Counted from the first letter of the stretch, positions 12,001 through 21,542 are shown. The stretch: 64,000 bases of DNA from Bog-473 sp963807675 (GCA_963807675.1 CAWECP010000002.1:186001-250000), one strand, 5' to 3'. Translations and numbers: made by a program. Notes: generated by a model not told the origin, from the sequence alone.

Positions 12001-12777
12001 ATGTGCCGCCCGGTTCCATCCCAGGTGATCCCGCGCCCGCCCGACTGGCGTCCGGGTGGACCCCCGCCCTGGGCCGACCTCTCTCGGGAGCGGCGGGTCT
12101 CCATCCACCTGGACCAGGTGCTGGCCGCGTTCGGCGCTGCGGGTCAGAGCGGGCCCGTGCCCGAGGACGCCGGCCAGGACGCCATTTTCACTCCGCCGCC
12201 GCTGCTGACCGGGCGCGACGGTCCGCCGGGTCAGCCGTGGCCCACCCAGGCGAACGCCGGGGTGCTGGTGCCGCTGTTCGAGGAGGACGGGCAGGCGAGG
12301 GTCGTCTTGACCCGGCGTTCGACCGAGCTGCGCACACACCAGGGGCAGGTCAGCTTCCCTGGGGGACGCCTCGAAGACGGCGAGGACGCCACCGCGGCCG
12401 CCCGGCGCGAGGCGCTCGAGGAGGTGGGCCTCGATCCGTCCCTGGTCACGATCGTGGGCTGGCTCCACCCGCTCACGACCCTTGTCTCGAGCTCACTCAT
12501 CCAGCCCGTGCTGGCCACGCTGGCGCGCCGCCCGCACCTGGCGGCTAACCCGACCGAGGTCGAGCGCGTCTTCGACGTCTCACTGGCCGAGCTGGCCGAC
12601 CTCGACATCTTCCACGAGGAGCGCTGGCACATCGCCGGGCGCGACATCCCCGGGTCGGACGACGACTCGTTCCCCGTGTGGTTCTTCGAGGTGTCCGGCG
12701 AGCTGATCTGGGGCGCCACGGCCCGCATGCTCTACGAGCTGCTGAGCGTGGTGCTCACCGGCCCGGCCGGACGCTGA
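12001..12777 (+). CDS. Nudix hydrolase, CoA pyrophosphatase type
   Basis: 258 residues. A complete Nudix box GX5EX7REUXEEXGU spans residues 122-144 (Gly122, Glu128, Arg136-Glu137, Glu140-Glu141, Gly143). Just before it, LTRRSTELRTHQGQVSFPGG is the extended motif of the CoA/acyl-CoA pyrophosphatase (NudL, UPF0035) group, which splits CoA to 3',5'-ADP and 4'-phosphopantetheine. The N-terminal 85 residues are Pro-rich and unconserved. The start at 12001 fits the TAGCGT promoter and the family's length. Confidence 0.88.
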   Translation: MCRPVPSQVIPRPPDWRPGGPPPWADLSRERRVSIHLDQVLAAFGAAGQSGPVPEDAGQDAIFTPPPLLTGRDGPPGQPWPTQANAGVLVPLFEEDGQARVVLTRRSTELRTHQGQVSFPGGRLEDGEDATAAARREALEEVGLDPSLVTIVGWLHPLTTLVSSSLIQPVLATLARRPHLAANPTEVERVFDVSLAELADLDIFHEERWHIAGRDIPGSDDDSFPVWFFEVSGELIWGATARMLYELLSVVLTGPAGR

Positions 12778-12855
12778 GGTCTACACGCCGTGACCGGCGC
12801 AAGCGCCAGTAGTTAGCCGACGATCGGCGCGTCGAAGGGGCTGAACGGCTGAGCG

Positions 12856-13716
12856 TCAGCTCGACGGCGTCACGGTCCGGAGGATCTCTCCCAGACGCGG
12901 TACCGCCAGCAGGTGACCTTCGCCCGGGCACTGGTGGAACTGCGCGCCCGGTATCCGCGCCGCCATGGCCTTGCCGTGCGCGAAGGGTACGTTCTTGTCG
13001 GCGTCGCCATGCCAGACGTGCACCGGCACCGTGACGTCTTCCAGGCGGAAGCCCCAGTCTCGGGTGAACAGCGTGAGGTCCTGGGTCGCCGCCTGAGCCG
13101 CGTGTAGCACCAGGTCCGACCGCAAGGCGTCCAGGACCTCGGGGCGCCCCAGCAGCTCGACGTCCGCTTCGGGCATGGTCTTGGAGACAGCGCGCAGCGC
13201 CGCTTCGGGCCAGTGCCGCATCCAGAACTCCTGCAGGGAGAAGAACCCGAGGAGCAAGAACGGTGCACGGGCTGCCACCATGGCGACGCCTTTGGTGAGG
13301 CCTTCCATGGCGCTACCGAATTCCGGCTCGGCGATGGGACCGATTCCGCTCACCACCCCGACCGCGCTCACGCGTTCGGGGTGTCGATGAGCACAGACCA
13401 AGGCGTGCGGGCCGCCGCCCGACACGCCGACGACGGCGAACTGCTCGATCTTGAGATGATCGGCGAGCGCGGCCACGTCGGACGCCCAGTCCGTCAGGGT
13501 CCGCCCCGGATGAAACGTCGTGTGGCCATAGCCGGGCCGATCCACGGCGATGAAGCGCACGCCCGACGCGGTGATCGTCTTCTGATCGAAGGAGACCTGC
13601 CGTCGGGTGCCGGGCGAGCCGTGGAACATGAATACGGGATATCCCCGCGCCTTCCCGCTCTCCAGCCACGCCAGCTCGCGGCCGTCCGCCAGGGTCATGA
13701 CCCGCGTGTCGCCCAC
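12856..13716 (-). CDS. Alpha/beta-hydrolase
   Basis: A 286-residue alpha/beta-hydrolase-fold enzyme. Seen: oxyanion-hole motif HGSPG (residues 32-36), nucleophile elbow GVSGGG with Ser99, an acid in HGDADKNVP (Asp238 or Asp240) and catalytic His268 in GEGHL. There is no signal peptide, so it is cytoplasmic. The substrate cannot be told from sequence: esterase, C-C hydrolase and lactonase are all possible. It converges on the Nudix gene. The GTG at 13716 has TACGGT 6 bases upstream. Confidence 0.85.
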   Translation of the reverse strand: MGDTRVMTLADGRELAWLESGKARGYPVFMFHGSPGTRRQVSFDQKTITASGVRFIAVDRPGYGHTTFHPGRTLTDWASDVAALADHLKIEQFAVVGVSGGGPHALVCAHRHPERVSAVGVVSGIGPIAEPEFGSAMEGLTKGVAMVAARAPFLLLGFFSLQEFWMRHWPEAALRAVSKTMPEADVELLGRPEVLDALRSDLVLHAAQAATQDLTLFTRDWGFRLEDVTVPVHVWHGDADKNVPFAHGKAMAARIPGAQFHQCPGEGHLLAVPRLGEILRTVTPSS

Positions 13717-13722
13717 GTTGGG

Positions 13723-13728
13723 ACCGTA
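13723..13728 (-). promoter_or_regulatory. Likely -10 hexamer of a leaderless promoter
   Basis: TACGGT on the minus strand lies 6 bases before the hydrolase GTG at 13716, and no ribosome binding site is present. Confidence 0.45.
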
Positions 13729-13764
13729 GCAGTGCGGTCCTCGGCCGGCCCGGCCGAATCCGGG

Positions 13765-14472
13765 TCAGTGAGCGAAGTGGACCGACAGTCGTCCGAGCGG
13801 ACCGAAATCCACGTCCAGCGCGTCACCCGGCTCCACCGGGATCGGGGGAAGGATTGAGCCCGCGATGATGCGATGGCCCGACTCGAGTGACGACCCATGC
13901 GTCGCGAGGAAGGACCGCACGAAGGCCACCGTCTCGGCGGGGTCCTCGCCGACGCGACCGCCCTCGGCGACGAGCTCGCGCGAGGCCGCGCCCGGGTCCC
14001 CACCCCCGGCGTCCCCGTTGTCGCCGGTGACTCGCTCCCGGGTGACCTCCGCCACCACCGCCCACGGCTCCACCCCGGGCACCTCGGTCCCGAAGACCAC
14101 ACCGCGCTGGCAGATGTTCCCGGCCAGCACCACCTCCAGGTCGGCAAAACTGATGTCCAGGTCGACCAGTTCGAGCGCCGGAGCCAACCCGGCCACACCG
14201 AGGTCGTCGTCCACGCGTATGGCCACCTCCACCTCGACCGCCGGCTTGCCCCAGCCGCCCAGCGACACCGTGGCGCCGTCGGGCGTCACGCCGCGGTCGA
14301 GCAGGTAGCCGACCACCGGCTGGGTGATGCCCAGCGCCTGCTGGATCGCCGCCGTGTTGAACCCGATCTTCCAGCCCACCTGGCGAACGCCCGCCGTGAC
14401 CTCTTTGTCGCGTCGGGCCAGCAGGGTACGCATGCCCCGGGTGATGGCGTCGGATGACGGGTCGTCGGTCAC
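13765..14472 (-). CDS. 2-keto-4-pentenoate hydratase / FAH-like protein
   Basis: 235 residues, the size of MhpD/2-hydroxypenta-2,4-dienoate hydratases, which add water to 2-hydroxydienoates in meta-cleavage pathways. Visible features: a VGWKIGFN segment early in the protein, a metal-ligand-type acidic motif EVEVAIRV (Glu-x-Glu), a GNICQRGVVFG segment and the C-terminal GDALDVDFGPLGRLSVHF strand. The GTG at 14472 gives a normal N-terminus; the frame is open further upstream, but that would overlap the 14495-14770 gene. No other catabolic genes lie nearby, so the pathway is unknown. Confidence 0.82.
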   Translation of the reverse strand: MTDDPSSDAITRGMRTLLARRDKEVTAGVRQVGWKIGFNTAAIQQALGITQPVVGYLLDRGVTPDGATVSLGGWGKPAVEVEVAIRVDDDLGVAGLAPALELVDLDISFADLEVVLAGNICQRGVVFGTEVPGVEPWAVVAEVTRERVTGDNGDAGGGDPGAASRELVAEGGRVGEDPAETVAFVRSFLATHGSSLESGHRIIAGSILPPIPVEPGDALDVDFGPLGRLSVHFAH

Positions 14473-14494
14473 GACGGAGTCTCGCGCCGGCGGG

Positions 14495-14770
14495 CTACAG
14501 GTCGCTCGGCGGATTGGATATGTCGGTGGGACCGCCCCCTCCCGAGCTTCCGCCACCCCCGTAGGGACCACCGCCGCCACGGCCGCCGCCACCCCAGGGC
14601 CCCTTGCCGAACGGGCCGCCCCCGCCGCCGCCCCACGGTCCACGGCCACCCCCACGCCCACCACGGGAGCGGAAGCGGAAGTACATCAGGACGGCAGCCA
14701 AGGCGAAGAGGATGACCACCACTCCCGGCGACGCGGTCGAGTGCGTCGCCAGCAGTTCAGGGATGTGCAC
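14495..14770 (-). CDS. Small single-pass membrane protein with a glycine-rich tail
   Basis: 91 residues: a short extracytoplasmic N-terminus, one transmembrane helix (about residues 15-31, GVVVILFALAAVLMYF), an FRFRSRGGRGGG segment, then a cytoplasmic tail of Gly with Pro, Trp, Phe and Arg (repeated GPWGGGG, GPFGKGPWGGGG). Low-complexity Gly/aromatic tails of this sort can mediate weak self-association, but the function is unknown. The GTG start has TAGCGT exactly 6 bases upstream. The next gene begins 22 bases downstream. Confidence 0.65.
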   Translation of the reverse strand: MHIPELLATHSTASPGVVVILFALAAVLMYFRFRSRGGRGGGRGPWGGGGGGPFGKGPWGGGGRGGGGPYGGGGSSGGGGPTDISNPPSDL

Positions 14771-14776
14771 GGGGCA

Positions 14777-14782
14777 ACGCTA
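14777..14782 (-). promoter_or_regulatory. Likely -10 hexamer of a leaderless promoter
   Basis: TAGCGT on the minus strand ends 6 bases before the GTG at 14770. The same arrangement is seen before several other genes here. Confidence 0.45.
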
Positions 14783-15024
14783 GGCGCCGGCACCCGGCGT
14801 ACCTGGTCACCCGCCGCCTCTCGTCCCTCCGGACCGCATCCCGGCGGGGTGACCCCCGGAACGCGACGAATTCGTGCCTCGGAAGAGCCGGGAGAGAGGG
14901 TCGGACGAAGTAGGATGGGGGATCGTCGGCGCGTCGGTCCCGGCGTTCGCAATTTGAGTCGCACAGACATGCCGGTGTGGTTGGTGAGCCGTACCGGCCC
15001 CAACGAATGCCGGAGGGCGAACAA

Positions 15025-16188
15025 GTGGCAGACATCGAGATCGGCATCTTCAAGTCGGGACGGCAGGCCTACGGATTCGACGACATCGCGATCGTCCCCA
15101 GCCGCCGGACGCGTGACCCCGAGGATGTCGACATCTCCTGGGAGATCGACGCCTACAGATTCGACCTGCCCCTCCTGGGCGCCGCCATGGACGGGGTGAT
15201 GAGCCCGGCCACCGCCATTGAGCTCGGGCGCCTGGGCGGCCTCGGCGTGCTCAATCTCGAGGGCTTGTGGACCCGGTACGAGGATCCCACCTCCCTCTTC
15301 GACGAAATCCGCGAGCTCGACGACGAGAAGGCCACCGCCCGCATGCAGCAGATGTACCAGGAGCCGATCATCCCCGAACTGGTTACCGCGCGCATCCGCC
15401 AGATGAAGGAGGCCGGCATCACCACCGCCGCCTCGGTCACTCCTCAGCGCACCGAGGCGTTGGCCCCGGCGATCCTGGCCGCCGAGCTCGACCTCCTCGT
15501 GATCCAGGGCACGGTGGTCTCGGCCGAGCACGTGTCCAAGACGGTCGAACCGCTCAACCTCAAGCGCTTCATCCGTGAGTTCGACATGCCGGTCATCGTG
15601 GGCGGCTGCGCCTCGTACCAGGCCGGCCTGCACCTGATGCGTACCGGTGCCGTCGGCGTGCTCGTCGGGGTCGGCCCAGGCAACGCCTGCACCACCCGCG
15701 GCGTGCTGGGCATCGGCGTGCCCCAGGCCACCGCCATCGCGGATGTGGCAGGCGCCCGCATGCGCCACCTCGACGAGACGGGCGTGTACGTGCACGTGAT
15801 CGCCGACGGCGGCATGTCCAAGGGCGGCGACATCGCCAAGGCCATCGCCTGCGGCGCCGACGCCGTCATGCTCGGCTCGCCACTCACCTCTGCCTTCGAG
15901 GCGCCAGCCCGCGGCTTCCACTGGGGTATGGCCACCTTCCATCCGACGCTGCCCCGGGGGGCCCGCGTGCGCACGTCGGTGCGGGGCTCCCTCCGCGAAA
16001 TCCTGCTCGGCCCGGCCCACGAGAACGACGGTCGGATGAACCTCTTCGGCGCGTTGCGCACCGCCATGGCTACGTGCGGCTACGAGACCGTCAAGGAATT
16101 CCAGAAGGCCGAGGTCATGATCGCCCCCGCGCTCCAGACCGAGGGCAAAGCCTTGCAGCGCTCCCAGGGCGTCGGGATGGGCCATTGA
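15025..16188 (+). CDS. guaB3: GuaB3-family IMP dehydrogenase
   Basis: A 387-residue CBS-less IMP dehydrogenase-like barrel protein. The catalytic loop GPGNACTTRG (Cys222) matches the IMPDH GPG-S-x-C-T-T motif, and ADGGMSKGGDIAKAIACGADAVMLG is the phosphate-binding region. In actinobacteria GuaB3 sits beside guaA and is thought to serve in guanine nucleotide synthesis or salvage; whether it is an IMP dehydrogenase or a GMP reductase-like enzyme is not settled by sequence. The GTG at 15025 is chosen because GGAGGG lies 8 bases upstream and the protein then starts like other GuaB3 members (ADIEIGIFKSGRQAYGFDDI). guaA follows after 25 bases. Confidence 0.9.
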   Translation: MADIEIGIFKSGRQAYGFDDIAIVPSRRTRDPEDVDISWEIDAYRFDLPLLGAAMDGVMSPATAIELGRLGGLGVLNLEGLWTRYEDPTSLFDEIRELDDEKATARMQQMYQEPIIPELVTARIRQMKEAGITTAASVTPQRTEALAPAILAAELDLLVIQGTVVSAEHVSKTVEPLNLKRFIREFDMPVIVGGCASYQAGLHLMRTGAVGVLVGVGPGNACTTRGVLGIGVPQATAIADVAGARMRHLDETGVYVHVIADGGMSKGGDIAKAIACGADAVMLGSPLTSAFEAPARGFHWGMATFHPTLPRGARVRTSVRGSLREILLGPAHENDGRMNLFGALRTAMATCGYETVKEFQKAEVMIAPALQTEGKALQRSQGVGMGH

Positions 16189-16213
16189 GCCCGAGCCCTA
16201 CGGGCTCGACCCG

Positions 16214-17776
16214 GTGACCGACACCGTCCTGGTCGTCGACTTCGGGGCGCAATACGCCCGCCTGATCGCCCGACGCGTGCGCGAGGCGCACGTCTACTCC
16301 GAGATCGTCTCGTCGAAAATTACGGTCGAGGAGGTCAAGGCCCGCTCGCCCAAGGGCATCATCTTCAGCGGCGGTCCCAAGTCGGTCTACGAGACGCCGG
16401 CGCCCTCCATCGACCAGGCCATCTACGACCTCGGCATCCCGATCCTCGGGCTCTGCTACGGCGCGCAGCTCATGGCGCTCCAACTCGGCGGCACGGTCTC
16501 GCGCACCGGCCAGGGGGAGTACGGCCGCACCGAGCTGACCCAGAGCAAGAAGTCACCGCTCTGCCCCGACTGGCCGACCCGTTCTAACGTCTGGATGAGC
16601 CACGGCGACGCCATCACCGAAGTCCCCGCCGGCTTCATCGCCACGGCCACCAGCCCGGGAGCCCCCGTGGCGGCCATGCACGACACCGAGCGCCGCCTCT
16701 TCGGGCTGCAGTTCCACCCCGAAGTGGTGCACACCGATCGCGGCGGGGAGGTCTTCGACCACTTCCTCATCGACGTGTGTGGTTGCGCACCGGAGTGGAC
16801 CAACGTCTCCATCATCGAACAGCAGGTCGGGGTTATCCGGGCCCAGGTTGGCTCCGACCGCGTCCTGTGCGCGCTCAGTGGTGGAGTCGACTCGGCCGTG
16901 GCCGCCGCGCTGGTGCACAAGGCCGTAGGGGATCAGCTCACCTGTGTCTTCGTCGACACCGGGCTGATGCGCTCGGGCGAGGCCGACCAGGTGGAGGACA
17001 CGTTCCGCCGCCAGTTCAAGGTCGACCTCATCCACGTCAAGGCGGCCGACCGCTACTTCTCCGCGCTCGAGGGGGTCACCGACCCTGAGCGCAAACGCAA
17101 GATCATCGGCGAGCTCTTCATCCGGATCTTCGAGGAGGTGGCCCGCGACCTCGGCGCCGGAGACACCGCCACCGACAACAGCACCGATGGGCCCCGGTTC
17201 CTGGTCCAGGGCACCCTCTACCCCGACGTCATCGAGTCGGGCAGCGACACCGCGGCCAACATCAAGTCCCACCACAACGTGGGCGGTCTGCCCGACGATC
17301 TGAAGTTCGAGCTGGTCGAGCCGCTGCGCCTCCTCTTCAAGGACGAGGTGCGTGCCGTAGGCGAGGAGCTCGGCCTCCCGCACGAGATCGTATGGCGCCA
17401 GCCCTTCCCCGGCCCGGGCTTGGGCGTGCGCATCATCGGCGAGGTGACCCCCGAGCGGGCCGAGATATTGCGCAACGCCGACGCCGTAGTGGTGGAGGAG
17501 ATCCGCCGCGCCGGCCTCTACCGCGAGCTGTGGCAGAGCTTTGCCGTGCTGCCCGCCGTGCGGACCGTCGGGGTGATGGGCGACGGGCGCACCTTCGCCT
17601 ACCCGATCGTCATCCGCGCCGTCACCAGCGACGACGCTATGACAGCGGACTGGGCCCGGCTGCCCTACGACCTGGTCGAGCGCATCGTCTCCCGCATCAT
17701 CAACGAGGTGGAGGGCGTCAACCGGGTGGCGCTCGATGTCACGTCGAAGCCGCCTGGCACCATCGAGTGGGAATGA
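16214..17776 (+). CDS. guaA: GMP synthase (glutamine-hydrolysing)
   Basis: 520 residues, full length. It converts XMP to GMP using glutamine and ATP. The N-terminal class I glutamine amidotransferase has Cys81 (LGLCYGAQ), His168 and Glu170 (LQFHPEV). The ATP-pyrophosphatase P-loop SGGVDS is at 222-227, and the C-terminal dimerisation domain ends DVTSKPPGTIEWE. It starts at a GTG 25 bases after guaB3, and its stop overlaps the helicase start (ATGA). The three genes are probably one operon. Confidence 0.97.
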   Translation: MTDTVLVVDFGAQYARLIARRVREAHVYSEIVSSKITVEEVKARSPKGIIFSGGPKSVYETPAPSIDQAIYDLGIPILGLCYGAQLMALQLGGTVSRTGQGEYGRTELTQSKKSPLCPDWPTRSNVWMSHGDAITEVPAGFIATATSPGAPVAAMHDTERRLFGLQFHPEVVHTDRGGEVFDHFLIDVCGCAPEWTNVSIIEQQVGVIRAQVGSDRVLCALSGGVDSAVAAALVHKAVGDQLTCVFVDTGLMRSGEADQVEDTFRRQFKVDLIHVKAADRYFSALEGVTDPERKRKIIGELFIRIFEEVARDLGAGDTATDNSTDGPRFLVQGTLYPDVIESGSDTAANIKSHHNVGGLPDDLKFELVEPLRLLFKDEVRAVGEELGLPHEIVWRQPFPGPGLGVRIIGEVTPERAEILRNADAVVVEEIRRAGLYRELWQSFAVLPAVRTVGVMGDGRTFAYPIVIRAVTSDDAMTADWARLPYDLVERIVSRIINEVEGVNRVALDVTSKPPGTIEWE

Positions 17777-20193
17777 CCATGACGCCGGGGAGCGGCGGCC
17801 ACGGGCAGTTGTTCGACACCTCCGACGAGGACGTCGGCGCCGCGGCGGCCGTCGACCTGGACCAAGCCCACGAGTGGGTCGACGAGGTCGACGACGACGG
17901 GGCCCCCGCCGAGGGCGCCGACGACGGGCGCCGGAGCCGCCAACGCTCCGCCACCAAGCGGGGGGCGTTTGCGGGCAACCCGAGCGCGCTGGTCGACGAT
18001 CTGACCCTGCCCCAGCGCGCCGCCGTGGAGCACCGCGGCGGGCCGCTGCTCATTGTGGCGGGCGCCGGATCGGGCAAGACGCGGGTGCTCACCCGGCGCA
18101 TCGCCCACCTGCTGGCCACCGGCGACGCGCCGTCGTGGGGGATCCTGGCCATCACCTTCACCAACAAGGCGGCCGACGAGATGCGCCGGCGCGTCGTGGA
18201 GCTGGTGGGCCCGCCGGCCGAGAAGATGTGGGTGTCGACCTTCCACTCGGCCTGCCTGCGCATCCTGCGCACCCATGCCGACCGCCTGGGCTACCGCTCC
18301 GCGTTCACCGTCTACGACGACACCGACTCGCGCCGCCTCATCGAGATGATCACGGCCGAGCTCGGTCTCGACCAGAAACGCCTCCCTTCACGTGCCGTCC
18401 AGGGGGTCATCAGCCAGGCCAAGTCCGAGCTGGTCGACTTCGAGACGTTTCGCGAGGACGCCCGGGCTGGCCCCGACCCGTTCCGCAAGCGCATCGCCGA
18501 CGTCTACGCCCAGTACCAGGACCGCCTGCATCAGGCCAACGCCCTCGACTTCGACGACCTGCTCATGATCACGGCCAACCTGCTGCAGGCCTACGACGAC
18601 GTGCGCGCCGCCTATCAGGAGCGCTTCAGGCACATCCTGGTCGACGAGTTCCAGGACACCAACCACGCCCAGAACGAGATCGTCAAGCTCCTCGGTGAGG
18701 CGCACGGCAACGTGTGCGTCGTGGGGGACTCCGACCAATCGGTCTACCGCTGGCGCGGCGCGGACATCCGCAACATCTTGGAGTTCGAGCGCGCCTTCCC
18801 CAACGTCACCACCATCCTCCTGGAGCAGAACTTCCGCTCCACCCAGACCATCCTCGATGCGGCCAACGCCGTCATCGGCAACAACATCGGCCGCCAGCCC
18901 AAGGAGCTCTTCACCGTGGGCGACACCGGCGGACCGATCAAGCGCTACCGGGCCGAGGACGAGCGGGACGAGGCGTCATGGGTTTCGGGCGAGATCCTGC
19001 GGCTGCACGCGTCCGAGGGCCTGTCGTGGGGCGACATGGCGGTCTTCTACCGGACCAACGCGCAGAGCCTGCCGCTCGAGACGTCCATGAAGTTCAGCGG
19101 CATCCCCTACAAGGTGGTCGGCGGGGCCAAGTTCTACGACCGCAAGGAAATTAAGGACATCCTGGCCTATGTGCGCGTGCTGGCCAACCCCGACGACGAG
19201 GTGTCGGCCCGGCGCATCGTCAACGTGCCCAAGCGCGGCATCGGCGACACGTCGGTGGCCCGGCTGGCCGCCTGGGCCCAGGTCGAGCGGGTGCCCTTCA
19301 CCGACGCCGTCGACCGGGCCGCCGACGCCGGGCTCACCGGCAAGGCCCTCAAGGGGGCGGAGCAGCTGTCCAAGACGTTGCACGAGCTGCGGCCGCTGGT
19401 GCAGACGGTGAACCCGGCCGACTTCGTGCAGCTGGTGGCCGACCGCACCGGCTATCTGGCCGAGCTGGTGGCCGAGCACACCCACGAGGCCGACGGCCGC
19501 ATTGAGAACCTGGCCGAGCTGGCCAGCCAGGCGGGCGACTTCGACGACGTGAACGGCTTCCTCGAGACCGTGGCCCTCGTGGCCGACTCCGACGAGCTCG
19601 ACAGCGACGGCACCCGGGTCTCGCTCATGACGCTACACACCGCCAAGGGCCTGGAGTACCCGGCCGTGTTCGTGGTCGGCCTGGAGGAGGGAATTTTCCC
19701 GCACTTCCGCTCGCTGGCCGAGCCGACCGAGCTCGAAGAGGAGCGCCGCCTCTTCTACGTCGGGATCACCCGGGCCCGCCGGCACCTCGCCATCAGCCAC
19801 GCCTGGTCGCGCACTACCTGGGGCCGCACCCAGCCGGCCATGCCGAGCCGCTTCGTGACCGAGGTCCCGAGCCACCTGGTCGACGACGTGGGCCTGGGCT
19901 CACCGCGCCGCGGTACCGGCTACGACGCCGACGAGCACCTGCGCGGCGCCACCTTCGCGCCGGCGGTGCCCCTGGCCGCCCGTTCGGCCGCCGCCAAGTC
20001 CGGCCAGCGGGGGAGCACGGGCGCCGAGGACCTGGAGCTTCAGCCCGGGGAAGAGGTGGTGCACGACCACTGGGGCCGCGGGGTGGTGGTCAGCGCCAAG
20101 GGCGAGGGGTCACGGGCCCAGGCCACGGTCGACTTCGACTCGGTGGGCAAGAAGAACCTGCTGCTGTCGGCCACGCCGCTGCGCCGGGCCTGA
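17773..20193 (+). CDS. pcrA: UvrD/PcrA-type superfamily 1 DNA helicase
   Basis: 806 residues. This 3'-5' DNA helicase unwinds DNA in repair and clears replication or transcription blocks. An acidic N-terminal extension (residues 1-70) precedes the helicase core: Q-motif LTLPQRAAVE, Walker A GAGSGKT (97-103), Walker B VDEFQDT (290-296), GDSDQSVYRWRGA, and motif VI near YVGITRARRHL. The C-terminal GEEVVHDHWGRGVVVS segment is the Tudor-like, RNA-polymerase-binding tail of PcrA/UvrD. The ATG at 17773 overlaps the guaA stop by four bases (ATGA), so translation is probably coupled. Confidence 0.95.
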   Translation: MTMTPGSGGHGQLFDTSDEDVGAAAAVDLDQAHEWVDEVDDDGAPAEGADDGRRSRQRSATKRGAFAGNPSALVDDLTLPQRAAVEHRGGPLLIVAGAGSGKTRVLTRRIAHLLATGDAPSWGILAITFTNKAADEMRRRVVELVGPPAEKMWVSTFHSACLRILRTHADRLGYRSAFTVYDDTDSRRLIEMITAELGLDQKRLPSRAVQGVISQAKSELVDFETFREDARAGPDPFRKRIADVYAQYQDRLHQANALDFDDLLMITANLLQAYDDVRAAYQERFRHILVDEFQDTNHAQNEIVKLLGEAHGNVCVVGDSDQSVYRWRGADIRNILEFERAFPNVTTILLEQNFRSTQTILDAANAVIGNNIGRQPKELFTVGDTGGPIKRYRAEDERDEASWVSGEILRLHASEGLSWGDMAVFYRTNAQSLPLETSMKFSGIPYKVVGGAKFYDRKEIKDILAYVRVLANPDDEVSARRIVNVPKRGIGDTSVARLAAWAQVERVPFTDAVDRAADAGLTGKALKGAEQLSKTLHELRPLVQTVNPADFVQLVADRTGYLAELVAEHTHEADGRIENLAELASQAGDFDDVNGFLETVALVADSDELDSDGTRVSLMTLHTAKGLEYPAVFVVGLEEGIFPHFRSLAEPTELEEERRLFYVGITRARRHLAISHAWSRTTWGRTQPAMPSRFVTEVPSHLVDDVGLGSPRRGTGYDADEHLRGATFAPAVPLAARSAAAKSGQRGSTGAEDLELQPGEEVVHDHWGRGVVVSAKGEGSRAQATVDFDSVGKKNLLLSATPLRRA

Positions 20194-20282
20194 GCGCGGC
20201 GGACGGAGCTGGTCCCGCCGGGACGAGACCCGTACACTCTCCGCTGCCCCGGCGGCGGGCGCACGAGAAAGGCGGGACGACC

Positions 20283-20726
20283 ATGGGTGACCGAGGCATC
20301 GAAGCAGGGGCCTGGATGCTCGAACACACGCATCGCGCCCTGCTGACGCTGACGGGTGGCCGCTTTCCCAAGAAGGTCGCCGGCATGCAGCCGGTCGAGC
20401 TGCACACCATCGGGCGCAAGACCGGCCTGCGTCGCTCGACGCTGCTGACCTCGCCCATCTACGCAACGGACCGCGTCGTGCTGGTGGCCTCGAAGGGCGG
20501 CTATTCGGACGACCCGATCTGGTACAAGAATCTCGTTGCCAACCCCGACGTCGAGATCACGGTCGGCCACCGCACCACCCCAATGACCGCCCGCACCGCC
20601 TCCCCCGACGAGAAGGCAATGCTGTGGCCGCAGCTGGTGCAGGTCTACAAGGGGTACGACGGCTACCAGCGGAACACGACTCGGGACATCCCCGTGGTCA
20701 TCTGCGAGCCGTCGCCCGCCGGTTGA
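20283..20726 (+). CDS. F420 (deazaflavin)-dependent nitroreductase/quinone reductase family protein
   Basis: 147 residues, the size of the Ddn-like split-barrel family that uses reduced F420 to reduce quinones or nitro compounds in actinobacteria. Family features seen: LHTIGRKTGLRRSTLL (the phosphate-side GRKTG-x-R motif), VLVASKGGYSDDPIWYKNLVANPDVEI and a C-terminal aromatic QVYKGYDGYQRNTTRDIPVV. GAAAGGCGGGACGACC precedes the ATG, and TACACT at 20233-20238 is a plausible -10. Substrate unknown. Confidence 0.88.
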   Translation: MGDRGIEAGAWMLEHTHRALLTLTGGRFPKKVAGMQPVELHTIGRKTGLRRSTLLTSPIYATDRVVLVASKGGYSDDPIWYKNLVANPDVEITVGHRTTPMTARTASPDEKAMLWPQLVQVYKGYDGYQRNTTRDIPVVICEPSPAG

Positions 20727-21026
20727 GTCGTGCGGCCCCCCGTCGAGGGTCGATGACGTCCGTGCCGGCCTGATTGAGGCGGGGTCGCTCCGCCCGCTTG
20801 CCCCCCGATGGGAGATCTGACCGAGACCTCCTGCTGCGTGGCCGTCGCCGACGACCCCGTCGCCGCCCGCGACGAGGTCCGTGCCCTGCCGCAGAAGCTG
20901 CTCGAGGGCATCGCAATTCCCCCTTGCTGATCCGACGCTGGTCCGGCCAGGGCCCAGACACCCGTCGAGAGGCGCCCGAGCTGCGGTCTGGCGTCCGGAC
21001 CAGGGCATCCGTATCCTTGAGCAGTC
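20727..21026. other. 300-base gap; one doubtful 40-residue frame and a -10-like hexamer
   Basis: No convincing gene. A plus-strand frame at 20808-20930 could encode a 40-residue peptide starting MGDLTETSCCVAVADDP, without a clear ribosome binding site. TATCCT at 21012-21017 lies 9 bases before the next gene's ATG and may be its -10. Confidence 0.4.
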
Positions 21027-21443
21027 ATGAAACGTCCCTACAGGGTGGTCGTGGCCAAGCCTGGGCTCGACGGCCACGACCGGGGGGCCAAGGTGATCGC
21101 CCGAGCACTGCGCGACAGCGGCTTCGAGGTCGTCTACACCGGCCTGCACCAGACCCCCGAGCAGGTGGTCCAGGCCGTGGTGCAGGAGGACGCCGACGCC
21201 GTCGGGCTCTCACTGCTCTCGGGGGCCCACCTCACCCTGGTGCCCAAGGTGGTCAAGCTCCTGGCCGACGCCGGGCGCGAGGACGTGCTCGTCATCGTCG
21301 GCGGCATCATCCCCGAGGCCGACATCCCGGTGCTCAAGGACCAGGGCGTGGCCGCCGTCTTCACCCCGGGTGCACCCCTCGAGTCCATCGGCCACTGGTT
21401 GGCCGACGCCCTCGATGCCCGGGAGGAGGCCGTCGAGGCCTGA
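21027..21443 (+). CDS. Cobalamin B12-binding domain protein (methylmalonyl-CoA mutase small-subunit type)
   Basis: 138 residues, consisting only of the C-terminal B12-binding Rossmann-like domain of acyl-CoA mutases. The diagnostic KPGLDGHDRGAKVIA (DxHxxG, with His ligating cobalt), SLLSGAH and VGGIIPEADIPVLKDQGVAAVFTPG motifs are all present. It would pair with a separate catalytic subunit encoded elsewhere to interconvert methylmalonyl-CoA and succinyl-CoA, or a related acyl-CoA pair. The sucC-sucD genes for succinyl-CoA follow directly (100-base gap), which supports a methylmalonyl-CoA role by context. Confidence 0.9.
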   Translation: MKRPYRVVVAKPGLDGHDRGAKVIARALRDSGFEVVYTGLHQTPEQVVQAVVQEDADAVGLSLLSGAHLTLVPKVVKLLADAGREDVLVIVGGIIPEADIPVLKDQGVAAVFTPGAPLESIGHWLADALDAREEAVEA

Positions 21444-21542
21444 TCCCCGGCGGGCTGCCGCCCGCCGACCACCCACCCGAGCACCCATTCACCCGCACCA
21501 AGATCGCGACACCGAACCACCGACAAAGGAGACAACACCCAA

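Noticed and set aside
20808..20930. 40-residue frame before the B12-binding gene
   Set aside because: There is no ribosome binding site, promoter spacing or recognisable similarity, so it is mentioned only in the gap description.
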